This document shows, piece by piece, positions 35,801 through 47,366 of a stretch of 64,000 nt of DNA. Within the stretch, counting starts at the first letter, position 1. Each line of letters starts with the position of its first letter. Below the pieces are notes generated by a model. It saw only the letters and a list, made by a program, of their open reading frames with translations. It had not been told where the DNA came from and did not search any database. The DNA is from Ascidia mentula (taxonomy: Eukaryota > Chordata > Ascidiacea > Phlebobranchia > Ascidiidae): the NCBI GenBank assembly GCA_947561715.1, contig OX387202.1, forward strand, positions 14,025,001-14,089,000. The letters run 5' to 3'. The position numbers were made by a program, and so were the translations under genes.

Positions 35801-37009
35801 TTAGTCAGCACGGTAAGGGCCTGAAAAGCGGTGTTGTCGACTGTTGCAAGCTGGTTATAACTCAAATCCAAGGTGGTTAGTATTGTAAGGGCTTGGAAAA
35901 CGGCGTTGTCGACTGTAGTAAGGTTGTTATAACTCAAGTCCAAAGTGGTTAACGTGGAAAGCGATTGAAAAGTTGTGTTGTCGACTGCTGTAATTTGGTT
36001 GTGGCTTAAATCCAACACATTCAGTTTGGTAAGATTAACAAACAAAGTTCCATCAATGCTTGTTATGCTGTTGCCGCTTATGTTTAGAGTTGTTGTGTTT
36101 CCGTCGATATCTGCAAAAAAGTTTTTGAATTTTAAAAGTTAACCTGCGATGGTTTATCGATGGTTGAAAAAACATAAACATCGCGGCAGATTTGACATAA
36201 ATGTGTTTTGCTGCAAATCCACGCACATTTTGGTAGAAACGTGCCAAACGCAGCTAGCGTTAATAGTATGATCAATGTGGTTTTAATGTGTATGCTAACG
36301 GACAGGTGGCAAAAATCATAAATAATGCAAAAAGGTTATAAATGCATGTAAAATTCTTTAAAATGCCTGTGGACATTACCCATTGGTGTCCCCTGACCAT
36401 ATGGCATGTGCGGTCGTTAAGCCCTTTCATATGCTATCGTCGTTTTTTGTCGCACGGCGCAAATAGATCGATTGATCAACCATTATGTTTGGACATGCTA
36501 TGGTGCTATAATCGCATTGTACTAAGAACAAATCTTCATATCCCTATAATAGTGCCACGCTGTCATGGCGTTTAAGGCAGGCGAAAGGTATTGTTCGTTT
36601 CCAACAACTCGACAAGTAAAACACACAGTGAAAAGCAAAAATATCCAGAGGCGCAAATTACTCTGCGTGGAAAGACACAGCCGTGTTAGTATACATTGAA
36701 ACAAGTCGCAAGGCAAGTTCTATCGTACAGCGGCAATCTAGTAATTATGGTACATTTGGTTCGCCGTGCGCTGACGTGGAAATAGGCACACATACCTGTT
36801 GGAATAGACATTTCATTACTGCAGTTTGTGATTAAAGTTGTAATGTCGAAATCGCACTCTGTTGCAGCTAAGGCAATCAACGTCGCTGCTACCTGAAAAA
36901 ACAATTGGTAACGGTTTGCAGGCTATTTACTGTGTTTTGAAAGTAACCTGTTGCCAAAGTTCATACTTACATAAACAAAGATGCACACAGTTCTGTATAG
37001 ACAACCCAT
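29834..37009 (-). CDS. LRR-Ig single-pass membrane protein, gene B (10 exons, 671 aa)
   Basis: Exons, 5' to 3' on the minus strand: 37009-36971, 36892-36796, 36110-35246, 33965-33803, 33510-33424, 32958-32804, 32051-31852, 31447-31325, 30386-30145, 29878-29834 (TGA); 2016 nt. Paralogue of gene A with the same ten exons and phases. Domains: signal peptide (MGCLYRTVCIFVYVAATLIA), LRR N-cap, about 16 LRRs, LRR C-cap (CTCDLVDFV, then C and C), a Thr/Pro stalk shorter than in gene A, an Ig-like domain (VLCG, TTWFY, NDSGMYCC), TM helix (VIAIVVIFVACIVLFAGC), and a tail with YGLL and terminal NDYL. Exon 3 alone encodes 12 LRRs, with consensus LDLSYNQLTTVDNTxFQxL. The many N-x-T sites predict heavy glycosylation. 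A surface recognition role is inferred. Confidence 0.85.
32458..32755. repeat. Diverged foldback element related to the hammerhead family
   Basis: In the gene B intron between exons 6 and 7. Outer arms (CCACACGGTTTTGACC... and ...GGGCCGAAACCACTGT) are imperfect reverse complements, and inner arms (ACAGGCACAGAATGTTCTA.. / ..AGAAAATTCTGTGTCTGTTA) also pair. The right end keeps GCTGCACTAAAGAGACC and GCCGAAACC but the core is no longer hammerhead-competent. Confidence 0.6.
35575..35866 (-). repeat. 144-bp higher-order LRR repeat inside exon 3 of gene B
   Basis: Two adjacent 144-base blocks, each coding two LRRs ('..VFQNL..' then '..AFQAL..'), are identical or nearly so at DNA level, whereas neighbouring 72-base LRR units differ more. 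This points to recent expansion by unequal exchange in units of two LRRs. Confidence 0.85.
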
Positions 37010-37591
37010 GTCTTCTTGTAGAAGTAAATCCACCAATGCGAATCACAGCACTAATGTTTCTTATATCAACGCCGCCCTAGTCTATAGTATCTTCTAAAAC
37101 ATATTAAGATATTTTGATTGTGCTTAGTAATCTGAAACACAATAACGCGTGTACACCATCATACACCTGCACAATTTTAATGCAAATAACAGATAACTCT
37201 TTGTCAAATTCAGCAACATTAGCGTACCCAAAACATCAAGACGGCTTTTCTATCATTCTAAAAATGTAACATACTGTATAACCAGGACAAAGGCGACGAC
37301 AATAACACACTGTTCGTAACGGGAGTTGCCTGTTGCCACGTGCTGTTATCTTAACACAAGCCTACAGAACACACACTCGAAATGCTCCATCGAAATGGCA
37401 GCGCAGCGGTCGAAGGCTGGAAAACAACGGGCAAGCAAAGCTAACCAAGCGAAGCGAGGCCAACCTTTTTCACGTCATTTAGAAAAATCTTCAGTAACGC
37501 CTCTTGTAAACACAGTTCACAGACAAACAGTGCTTGGCTGCTGCTGTAACGTGACACTCTTTGAGATGATTGTCATCACGCTGAAGTCACA

Positions 37592-38047
37592 ATGCAATTA
37601 TACAGCACAAGTGTAATTTGTTGTGTAACCATTACTCTTTATTGTGCTTTATTACGTAAAACCAAACAATCATATATTTTACAATCAATGGCAAGCTTTT
37701 TTCAGAAGCGTTTTCAAAAGATTTTTTGCACATATATCAGAGAAGACATAGATTCATTGAATACATTACTGGCATTAAATGAAATTATCACACAATCACA
37801 AACAGTCACAACGAAAAAACTAATACGATATAAAAGGCGACAGTTTCAGATATCATCTTTGATGCTAAAAATAATACACCCTTGCCTACACAACAAAGTA
37901 CTCGACAATTTATTCAAAATGGAATTTCCGTGCTTTCTGCGAGGTAATTACGATCTCGACTCCTCAACGACCAACTCATGTGGTTTTATTGGAGCCAGTG
38001 ACGTCGGACTTGTCACATTCATAGTTCACCTACGTCACGCTGCTTAA
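37592..38047 (+). CDS. Unassigned ORF, 151 codons, doubtful
   Basis: Open frame of about 450 bases in an AT-rich spacer, which is longer than most chance frames here. The predicted protein is basic with a hydrophobic start (TSVICCVTITLYCALL), has no repeated motif and resembles no family I know. There is no paralogue in the window and no evident splice context. It may be noise. Confidence 0.15.
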   Translation: MQLYSTSVICCVTITLYCALLRKTKQSYILQSMASFFQKRFQKIFCTYIREDIDSLNTLLALNEIITQSQTVTTKKLIRYKRRQFQISSLMLKIIHPCLHNKVLDNLFKMEFPCFLRGNYDLDSSTTNSCGFIGASDVGLVTFIVHLRHAA

Positions 38048-39039
38048 ACTAAAGCCAGACAGACTTTCGGTGGTAAGTACTGAGCAGACAAATTTGTTAC
38101 TATACTATTACCTAGCGGGGTTAGAGATGTGATTTTTATTTTAATATCTTTTATTAAATTTTAAGTCAACACAACGGAATGTGTATTGAAGACAATTTTA
38201 ACTTGCCAGCTGGATAATTTTAGTGAGTAGGTCCAAAATTAAAGAGGTTAAAGGGTCAACACATCGAAAATAAATTCCTTCACAGGCTTGATTTCGCAAA
38301 AAGGTTAATCAATTTGCCGCTGTTTTCCAATGTTTGCCCTTATTCTTGGTGACCCCAATAGATGTGTGACTTTGCCTTGTAGGGCCAGTAGAGCCTCAAT
38401 ATAAATGACATTCTGGCATTAACTTAACATATTGTGTTTTACTAGTTATTATCAAATTGAATTTCGGTGTCAAACTCCCAAAAACTAAGGCGTTCAACTC
38501 ACGTTCAGTCGAGCAAATAGTCCCTTTTCACTGCATCCTTTTATTGCAAATAAGGTAAGGTATAGGGTAACGCCCCTTTTTGATTTGTTCATTTCATGAC
38601 TGACTGGTCACAACAAAACTCTGACGACATTACCTATAGTCAGCAGCTGTTATTTGTTCAGAACAGTTGATGCGGCAGTGGATTACATATTACTTAAAAA
38701 CACTTGGTATTCAGTATTTTCGCTGCGTTTACAATTACCCTTAATTTCCAATTACAGCAACGGGTAAACCTTCCACATATGCCTATACCATGAACGTGAC
38801 AACCACATACAAGACTTAGTGGCTGAAAGTCTGAGCAGCGCTAAGTGTGACAAGAGCGCTAACACCAAACAAAGATCGGATCCGGTTCTTCAGAAAGGGA
38901 ACTATGTCAACAAAGTAACTTATTGCCACGTTGCCTGTTCTCAACAAATATCGCACAAGACGAACCACCTCTGTGTTTCTCTACAGAGGTGTGCGCAGGT
39001 TATAAGATGTTTGCAATGTGACGTCAATTAAACTTATCG

Positions 39040-39320
39040 ATGTTGTCACGGTATACCCTCCTACTTTGATGTAAGAAAGTCAACGAAATATAAAAACATT
39101 CCCTTGTTAATGATCATAAAGGAATATTATATTTATGCATTTGATATTTATTAATAAAGGCTGTTGTTTGTGTTTCATTTACAGTTTGCTTTTTCCGTGA
39201 CAAATTGTGATCATTACAGCATTTTTACCACTCCAGGATTCGAACTACTTTTGTTCCACATATGAATCCCGATTATGATGTCTAGCATCATCATAGCTTC
39301 AAGCAAGATAACCGATTCTT
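39040..39320 (-). repeat. SINE/LINE-tail composite
   Basis: From 39216 the minus strand shows a B-box-like AGTTCGAATCC followed by a segment shared with 48720-48890, 56420-56560 and 60960-61130 (GATCATAAA...TTTATTGCA region). Older and more diverged than the other copies. Confidence 0.55.
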
Positions 39321-40066
39321 GCTTTTCTCAAAACTGACAAAATGTATTTCTAGTGCCAACCAGCGGAACAAAAAACATTCGAGCATGGCGTTTATTGAAA
39401 TACTACAAAGCGTTTTAAAGCGATTGCAAAAACATCTATAAACACGCATCAATGATTGTAAAGCTTGAAACATATGCGAGTGTTGGATTATAATGAAGTT
39501 GCAACAAGGGTGAACCAGCAGCTATTTAAGATGGGATTGAACTCCTGTCAGACTGCACATTATTAGTACGACATATTTATCGAATGTGTGAACTTTATAA
39601 GCTCTATTGGCGGAGATACAAAAAACGGTTGACCAGTTAATTGTTGCCATTGTAATCCATGCAAAAACCATCAATTTCCGAAATTTTTACCACAAAATAT
39701 ATCTTTAGGTACATTTAGCGGAAAAGCAAAACCTTTAAAACCTAACCGCTAGGCAATTGCTATTATGTCATGGACAAGTGATGTCCTAATTGCCAAGCAA
39801 CAAAAATTCAATAACTAACAGGAACACGTATTTGCAAAAGTGTCACAATAATCATGGAGAGCTGCAGATGATGAAACTTTAAAGGCCGAAGCAGTGTGTA
39901 CAAAAAGAACATGCTGATATATGACCTACTTAAGGATACAGGACGTTTAACGTTGTTTGAGCAGCATCTTTTCGTAATAAGCAGCCATAATAAACAAATA
40001 ACCCAATTGCTTGCACAACGAAACCAACATGGGGAAAATGTATCGGGAGCACCAGCACGAAAAAAA

Positions 40067-43000
40067 TCATATTTTTATCGCTGCTGTGTTTTCATCATGC
40101 TGTTTATAGAACATTTTCCACAAAAAAACACATACCAATAAAGCGCAGCTGGCAACTGGGGTAATCCAGAAGACGATCCTGTCCTTTAACGACTTTGAAG
40201 TAATGTATAGAATAATAAGCTCCGTGGCAATGCCCGCTATTGCCCCAGCCAGGTGACATACCGTTGACGTACCAATGTTTTTTGGTGTATTCAGGAAACG
40301 ACGGCAATTGAAGTAGCCAAAATCGCTCAACTCTGCAAATTCATATGTACTTGACTAATGAAAGTAAGCCTAATCTTAATTTAATGAACATCAACTTACT
40401 CTTAAGTAATAGCACGCACATCAATGCAACCAAAACTATTGTGCCGACAATGTCTGGAAAGATAAGATCATTAATATAGTATGCTGCTGCTGTTGTATAA
40501 GTACAAGTTACACTCAAGCAGTACTTACAAGACGGGACATAAAAACTTGGCAGCTTGGCCAAGACATCATCGTACTTATATGTACCAGAAATTACAGTCT
40601 GCGAACAGTGAACACAAAAACGTAAAATATAAAAAACATAACATAAACAAGTAACTAATTAATGACAATTCTAAACTTTGTTAAAAAATAACTCTATTTG
40701 TTGGAGTTTTGTGCCAGACGGTCAGACGTGTGCATGCGGTATAACTGCATAGTCGACTAGAAAGTGTTTTGCGTACATCAGAAAGGAAAAAAATTAGGCA
40801 CCCGTAAACCAATGTATGTGTGCGAGGGTCTGTAAACTATAGTTTGGGGCACATTTTGTTTTCCAATGGTCGGTGTGCAAAGTATCTTTCTAATGTGGGT
40901 ATGAAAAGATATAATTGTTATGTTAATCAGTACGAAACATCGGTGCGTTAATTAATAAATTGCTTACCCGAATGACATATGTGATGTAAGCGGCTAAAAG
41001 AGCGCACACTCCTCCGCTGGCGCCCACTAGTCGCTTGTGGGGATTAAACACTGAACTGGCAAGAGAACCTTCAAAACACAATATATCCTAAGATGGACTT
41101 TTAGTGATTTGCATGAAGCGTATATGAGACAGGCGTAATCGCAGCTAAGACATAAGAGAGCACATTCTCGTCTAATAAAAACAAAAAGTCCGATTGGAAT
41201 TATTTTTACGTGACTTACCGGCAAGTACACCTGTCACGTAGATGGCGCCAACGCACAATCTGCCATGAACCATCTCTAAGGGAATTCCCAGCAACAGTTG
41301 AAAAAGGACATTGGAGAGAATGTGTTTTAGCCTATCACAAAGACAAAAAGGAAGTGGTGGGATTCAGCAAACCAGTTCTTGGAGTTTAATGACCTACGCG
41401 AACAACCGTATGTGTAAGCCTATGTTTCACTTCGAGCATTGCATTATGGCATGCTGCTAGTAAAAGAACCCGATGCTAGAATATTCGAATTCAACCACTG
41501 CCAAAACGTGATTATTATTTCATTTTATGTATAAACTTAAATTGACGACATTTTATAGACTTATGACTAATGATGAAGCTTCTATTTTCAGCTTCCTTGT
41601 GTCAAAAGAAAGATGTTTTTTTTTGGGATTGTCTATCGGTCCATACCATTTGTGTCAAACTTCCTGATAAGCTCAAAAAACCTTACCCTTTGTGGACGAA
41701 CATGTATGTGACAAGCCTCCAAACCTCCTGACGTCTGTGAGGGTCGAATGCGAGAGAATTTTGAAATGGGTCAAAATGAGGTAAAGTGTATGTCCAGGAG
41801 AAAAACACCACCTGAAATGATAAGATTTTTTTTTTGACCAAAAAATTTATGTCAAATGACCAAAATGCCAGCAAACATTTAGGACAATTTCAATTTATTT
41901 TGGTCATTTACGATATAATATTTTTAATTTGCCGATGTAACAAAAAGAAATAAGGAAACGCATTCTTTATTAACAACAACTTTGCAACATAAACAAACCC
42001 AACACATCAAAGACACAATACTACGCATCAGGTTTATACCTCATTCGTTTCGCGCTACTTAACCATTGCGCATATGCACTGTCGTAGTTAAATTCTTTAA
42101 ACGATAATGCGTTGAGCCTCAAACGCATAAGTGTGTCGGCGGTGCAACACTGCAAACGGTTTCTTATTGGGGCTTTTAAGTGTGTTAATAGGCTAAACCC
42201 CCTTTCAACAGTTGCGTTTTCCGCATTGAAAACAAGTAACACATTTGGAATTACTGAAAGATTTGGCCAATCTTCAACCCGCGTAGCAGCTATTTTAAGC
42301 ACTTTGCGCCAGTCATCTTCTGTTTGGCAATTGCGCATTACTTCAAATTTAAAGTTTGACCATTCTGATTCGATATTTTGTTCTAATTTATAAAATGCCG
42401 CCAAATTTCTGATGCTATATTATTGCCATATGATATAATGCCATCAGAGTTCTCCGGAAAATCCTAGCAACGTGGATTGGCCTGTGCCAGATACAACTTT
42501 AGCTCTTTTTCTAAGTTGTTCTTCGCGCTCCATTATTCAGTGAGTTATGTGGTATTGTGGTCGTTCACAAAAATGTAAGCAACTTTCAAGAGTAGACTTG
42601 TTTATATAGGCAATACGCTGCGTTTGTTAAATTAAAAAAAAAAATACAGAACAATCCCTATTGTTACCAAACCATGAAACTGTATCCGTATTCTTATCGC
42701 ATAATAGTCGCAAAACCCGCGTCCTGCTGGGTGTTGTCGACCGTCGGCCGCTCTAAAACGATTCGCCGAGAATCACAAAAGCGACGTCAGGGGCAACACA
42801 AAGGGAATTTTCGCCTACCGATGCGACGCTCAAATAAGCGTCTACCAGTCAATTTCCAGTCGGACATTGTGTCCGAAACGACTTTTGTTTTTTGTGTCAT
42901 TTCTAAAAAAATTGTGTTAATGACCGACAAATGACACAAAAAAAACCCAGGTTCCACGTGTCATGTAGCTATATCTGTAGAACAGGAGTGCATAACACAA

Positions 43001-43431
43001 TTAATGATGCGTGCCATAATATTTATTAATTCGCGTGCCACGTCCTATGCATTTCCATGTGTGTGGCCCAGTTTAGTTAAATCGTCCAAATGTGCCAAGA
43101 ACACAATTTCCAAACCCATGGCGAGACAAATTTTTGAATGCGTGCCTGATATTGTGCTAAGCTGTTTTAGAAGAAGGGGGTTGGGTTATTTACTGTTCAA
43201 CGACTGTGCTAGTAAAAAGCACGAAGGTAGTGGAATCATTTTTGAACTTTTTGTGTAACTCACATTCCTAATGTGCATGCGAAGGCAGTGCATAAATTTG
43301 TTCTGAATTTGTGGGCCACGCACATGGAAAGAGCATTAATGCTTTCATAGTAAATGAAGTGCTATTACCTGAACTAAAGTGACGAGCAATATGAACGAAC
43401 AATCAGTAAATATTCTCATGACGTCAAGCAT
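40067..43431 (-). CDS. Rhomboid intramembrane serine protease R1, RHBDL type (7 exons, 263 aa)
   Basis: Exons 5' to 3': 43431-43369, 41811-41687, 41331-41219, 41068-40968, 40598-40529, 40453-40400, 40332-40067 (TGA); 792 nt, phase continuous. The rhomboid core is complete. It has the WR of loop L1 (EVWRLVTYMF), HILSN giving the oxyanion-hole Asn, GIPLEMVHG, catalytic Ser in GASGG (exon 4), and catalytic His in CHLAGAIAG (exon 7). The family cleaves transmembrane helices within the membrane; RHBDL members act in the secretory pathway or plasma membrane, and the EGF-ligand link is family knowledge only. The 1.55-kb first intron carries a hAT transposase relic. Exons 5 and 6 are longer than the single matching exon of R2-R5. 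The only copy in the array with all three active-site residues and no lesion. Confidence 0.85.
42021..42404 (-). mobile_element. hAT-family transposase fragment (C-terminal dimerisation region)
   Basis: A 127-codon frame in intron 1 of rhomboid R1. It contains the run FNAENATVERGFSLLT and a following segment with R-N-R-L and L-M-R-L-R-L, which fits the C-terminal dimerisation domain of hAT transposases. The N-terminal DNA-binding and catalytic parts are absent and no terminal repeats were found around it, so this is a dead remnant. Confidence 0.7.
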
Positions 43432-44414
43432 ATTGCTTTACAACGGTTTTCGCCCTTCAGAGCAGTTTATAAGAGCAGCTAATTTTTTATTTCCCTAGAC
43501 GTTTTACTCACATAAACGCCACAATTCTAAAATAGCCAAACTGCAAAATCAAGCTATTATGACATCACGACTGAAATGTCCAGATACATTTTAAACAAGA
43601 CAAAAAACAAAACATTGTGAATTCGCCCCTGGTTGAAAACCCCTGCTTCACAGTCAAAAGAACTTCATTTTATTATGTTTCTCAATTTGTGAATTAGTGC
43701 CCAGTGGGAGGGAGGGTAAAGTGCAGTTTCTATATGAGTTGATAAGCCTAGTAAGAAATATGTTTTTCAAACAAAATTCAAGAAAGCTCAAAAAATGTGT
43801 AATAAATCAAGCAGTTCCGACAACAAAAAATCTGGCACACATCATTTGCAAAGGTAGGAAAACATTGGTTTAAATTCTGATACTATCCACAACCGTGTTT
43901 TCCTAATTTATTTTGCTAAACCCCACAAGGTTATCAAAGTTGACAAGCATCCCCCAAACGAGTGTTTGCCTGAGTCGAAGAGCGCATCATCTAATAGTCA
44001 AAAAACGTAAAGTAAACGAACGTTTGCCTAAGACTAGCTTATAGCTCATGGAGCCTTTGATTTTTGTTAAAACCTATATAAGCCATTAGCGCAAGGGTTC
44101 CTTGAAATCTATACAGTCTGTACACAATGTGTCATAGAAATGTATTCAGTTACATACGTTCGCATAAACAACGCTAGGTACATTGAGATGTTTTTGTTAG
44201 TATGGGCCTGTCTTATTTTCTGAATTTTTTTTTTGGCACACATATTGCTTTACACCAGTTTGCCCGTACCAGTAATTTAGTTTGTAAATTATGTACTGCA
44301 ATTTGTGAGTACATTTGTTTTTATTTCACCAGTCGTGTCACTCACACAATCGTCCTAATTCGCGAGGAAAACATAAACTGCAAAAACAAGCAGTTATGTC
44401 TCCACAATCACAAA

Positions 44415-44785
44415 TGAAAATGTCCTGATATATAGATCTATCTGCATAAATTCTAATACGAGACAGATCACATCATAGGTAAGATCTAAGAGAGTCTATA
44501 CTTGACTAATGAAAACTAAAATAACCTGGGTGGTATTTTATACAAACAATCAAGTTTTACACTGAAGTAGTAAAAAATTTCGTGACTTGGCCAAAGCTCA
44601 CCTCCAAGTACACCCGTCATTTAAAATGGCCGCGCGCAATCTGGCGTGACATTGGTGACACCTCTCTTCTCCAGGGTAATTCCGCACACAAGTTGAAAAA
44701 AAAACGTTAAAAAAAGGTGTTGGAATCTGTCACATACAAAAACACAAAGTTGTTGCTTCATGCAGAAAGTGTTTACCATATTGGT
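44415..44785 (-). pseudogene. Rhomboid exon-3 relic a
   Basis: Matches intron 3 and exon 3 of the R2/R4/R5 genes (44602-44728 is the exon part, encoding a degraded FQLVCGITLE stretch). Exons 1, 2 and 4-6 are absent next to it. The exon carries length changes, so it is a dead fragment. Confidence 0.75.
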
Positions 44786-45527
44786 GTCAGCCAGCTTAAA
44801 GTTCAACTATTGAAAACACGTTGATTAAACATGATAAGAAGTTTCTTTCCACTGCTTTCTTCAGGCTTTATTTCATACTGATTGCATTACGGTTATTGTT
44901 TCGCTGCGTAAATTTCAGAACGATTAGCTTCAAGTTATTGTAATAATTGCTGGTGCTGCCACGCATATCTATGACTATAAGGCGGCTCTTCTGGCACAAA
45001 AGGTTCTAAATTTCAACGTTTCGGTTGCTATGCAGCAGCCTTCATCAGGATGTATCGAAATGTGCAAAAACACAGCTTGGTCAATTATCGAGGCGCATAA
45101 ACAGAGAAAAAACGCATTTTTTCTGTAATTAATGTATTTTGCTTTAAATCGTTCCGTTTTCATGCTGTAGTCAAAAAACATACTTACGCTTCCCTGACCT
45201 CAGTGGTGCTGGCGGTAAGGATTTAAGGATTTCGTGTCCTCTAGCCAGCATCACCAGCTAAATGATAAAAGTAAACTGCTATGTTATGCCGTCCTAATGA
45301 GTTGTTCAATGAATTTACGAACTGACTGACTGTACACGGTGAATTCAACTGTAGCCATTGGTGCGTATTTTGAAAAAGAAGAGTTTCCACACTTCATATT
45401 TTGTACACAAAGACTTCAGTAGCGTCAAACACACAATAACAGTCCATCCCCAAACCAAAGAAACAAAATTAACCATATGTCAACATTCTGTACGACAAAG
45501 CAACCAAAAAAAAAACAGTCACTCCTT

Positions 45528-47090
45528 TTGAAATCTATACAGTCAGTACACAATGTGGCATAGAAATGTATTCAATTACATACGTTCGCATAAACAACGC
45601 TCGGTACACTGAGATGTTTTTGTTAGTATGGGCCTGTCTCATTTTCTGAATTACATTAAAGCCGTTGAACTATTAACGTGTTCCTAAATACGAATGATAT
45701 TGGTATCATTTTCATACCTTTGGTTCACGAAGGCACATTTAATCTTATTTGTAACCTCCGATTGCTCGTATGCGCGTGCTTAATCGCCCATTTTTTGGAA
45801 CATATATTGCTTTACACCAGTTTGCCCATACCAGTAATTTAGTTTGTAAATTATGTACTGCAATTTGTGAGTACATTTGTTTTTATTTCACCATTCGTTT
45901 CACTCACACAATCGTCATAATTCGCGAGGAAAACAAAAACTGCAAAAACAAGCAGTTATGTCTCCACAATCACAAATGAAAATGTCCTGATATATAGATC
46001 TATCTGCATAAATTCTAATACGAGACAGATCACATCATATGTAAGATCTAAGAGAGTCTATTCTTGACTAATGAAAACTAAAATAACCTGGGTGGTATTT
46101 TACACAAACAATCAAGTTTTACACTGAAGTAATAAAAAATTACGTTACTTGGCCAAAGCTCACCTCCAAGTACACCCGCCATTTAAAATGGCCGCGGCGC
46201 GCAATCCGCCGTGAGACTTCTCCAGGGTAATTCCGCACACAAGTTGAAATAAAACGTTAAAAACAATTTGTTGGAATCTGTCACATACAAAAACACAAAG
46301 TTGTTGCTTCATATGGAAAGTGTTTACCATATTGGTGTCAGTCTTTAAAAAATGTGTCACGTCGCCGACCACCCAACTTAAAGTTCAACTATTGAAAACA
46401 CGTTGATTAAACATGATAAGAAGTTTCTTTCCACTGCTTTCTTCAGGCTTTATTTCATACTGATTGCATTACGGTTACTGTTTCGCTGCGTAAATTTCAC
46501 AACGATTAGCTTCAAGTTATTGTATTAATTGCTGGTGCTGCCACGCATATCTATGACTATAAGGCGGCTCCTCTGGCACAAAAGGTTCTAAATTTCAACG
46601 TTTCGGTTGCTATGCAGCAGCCTTCATCAGGATGTATCGAAATGTGCAAAAACACAGCGTGGTCAATTATCGAGGCGCATAAACAGAGAAAAAACGCATT
46701 TTTTCTGCAATTAATGTATTTTGCTTTAAATCGTTCCGTTTTCATGCTGTAGTCAAAAAACATACTTACGCTTCCCTGACCTCAGTGGTGCTGGCGGTAA
46801 GGATTTAAGGATTTCGTGTCCTCTAGCCTGCATCACCAGCTAAATGATAAAAGTAAACTGCTAAGTTATGCCGTCCTAATGAGTTGTTCAATGAATTTAC
46901 GAACTGACTGACTGTACACGGTGAATTCAACTGTAGCGATTGGTGCGTATTTTGAAAAAGAAGAGTTTCCACACTTCATATTTTGTACACAAAGACTTCA
47001 GTAGCGTCAAACACACAATAACAGTCCATCCCCAAACCAAAGAATATGTCAACATTCTGCACGGCAAAGCAACCAAACAAAAACAGTCAC
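45528..47090. repeat. Second copy of a tandemly duplicated ~1.5-kb block (first copy 44102-45527)
   Basis: Both copies start TTGAAATCTATACAGTC and share the run through the rhomboid exon-3 relic, the hammerhead-like motif and the end sequence with CACACAATAACAGTCCATCC. Parts recur at 52143-52665 and 59580-60125, so the block belongs to the rhomboid array unit. Confidence 0.85.
45975..46345 (-). pseudogene. Rhomboid exon-3 relic b
   Basis: Duplicate of relic a. The exon part (about 46163-46278) still reads QIVFNVLFQLVCGITLE, i.e. closer to a working exon 3, but it has no partner exons and a short deletion near the 3' end of the exon. Confidence 0.75.
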
Positions 47091-47366
47091 TCCTTTTATG
47101 CGTAAAATGGCAAGCCAAAAAGAAAATACAAAAGCTGACAATGTATGGCAGCATAAATGCTAGGCCGACGGATATTTCTGCGTGGGCGTAGACGGGTGGG
47201 AAGAAAGTTAACATTTCGACTTCATTTGTTATTTGAGCTTTAGGTAACTCGGTTCTTTATAAGTCGCCCATGCTTAGCTTTGGTGTATTGAAATATATAG
47301 TCTGGACCCTGCCGTCTTCGCCTTAAATTTGATTGGCGATCCTGATGATAGCGTATGGGCACTGTA

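Larger units (their letters stand above)
37010..40066. other. Intergenic region between LRR-Ig gene B and rhomboid R1
   Basis: Holds the promoter region of gene B (near 37010-37300), an unassigned plus-strand ORF (37592-38047, below), a SINE/LINE-tail composite (about 39040-39320) and a very decayed hammerhead-like stretch near 39864-39900. Nothing else recognised. Confidence 0.5.

Noticed and set aside
39864-39900. GATGATGA...GCCGAAGCAGTGTGTAC stretch near 39.87 kb
   Set aside because: Probably a very old relative of the ribozyme arms, but core and GAAA are both altered; kept only as a note in the spacer entry.
43612-43640. GGTTGAAAACCCCTG as the end of another hAT element
   Set aside because: The sequence looks like a hAT terminus, but no matching opposite end with an 8-bp duplication was found, so it is not listed as an element.
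44202-44417. Paired ORFs at 44202 and 45770 with similar peptides
   Set aside because: They are antisense frames within the duplicated spacer block; similarity reflects DNA duplication, not coding constraint.
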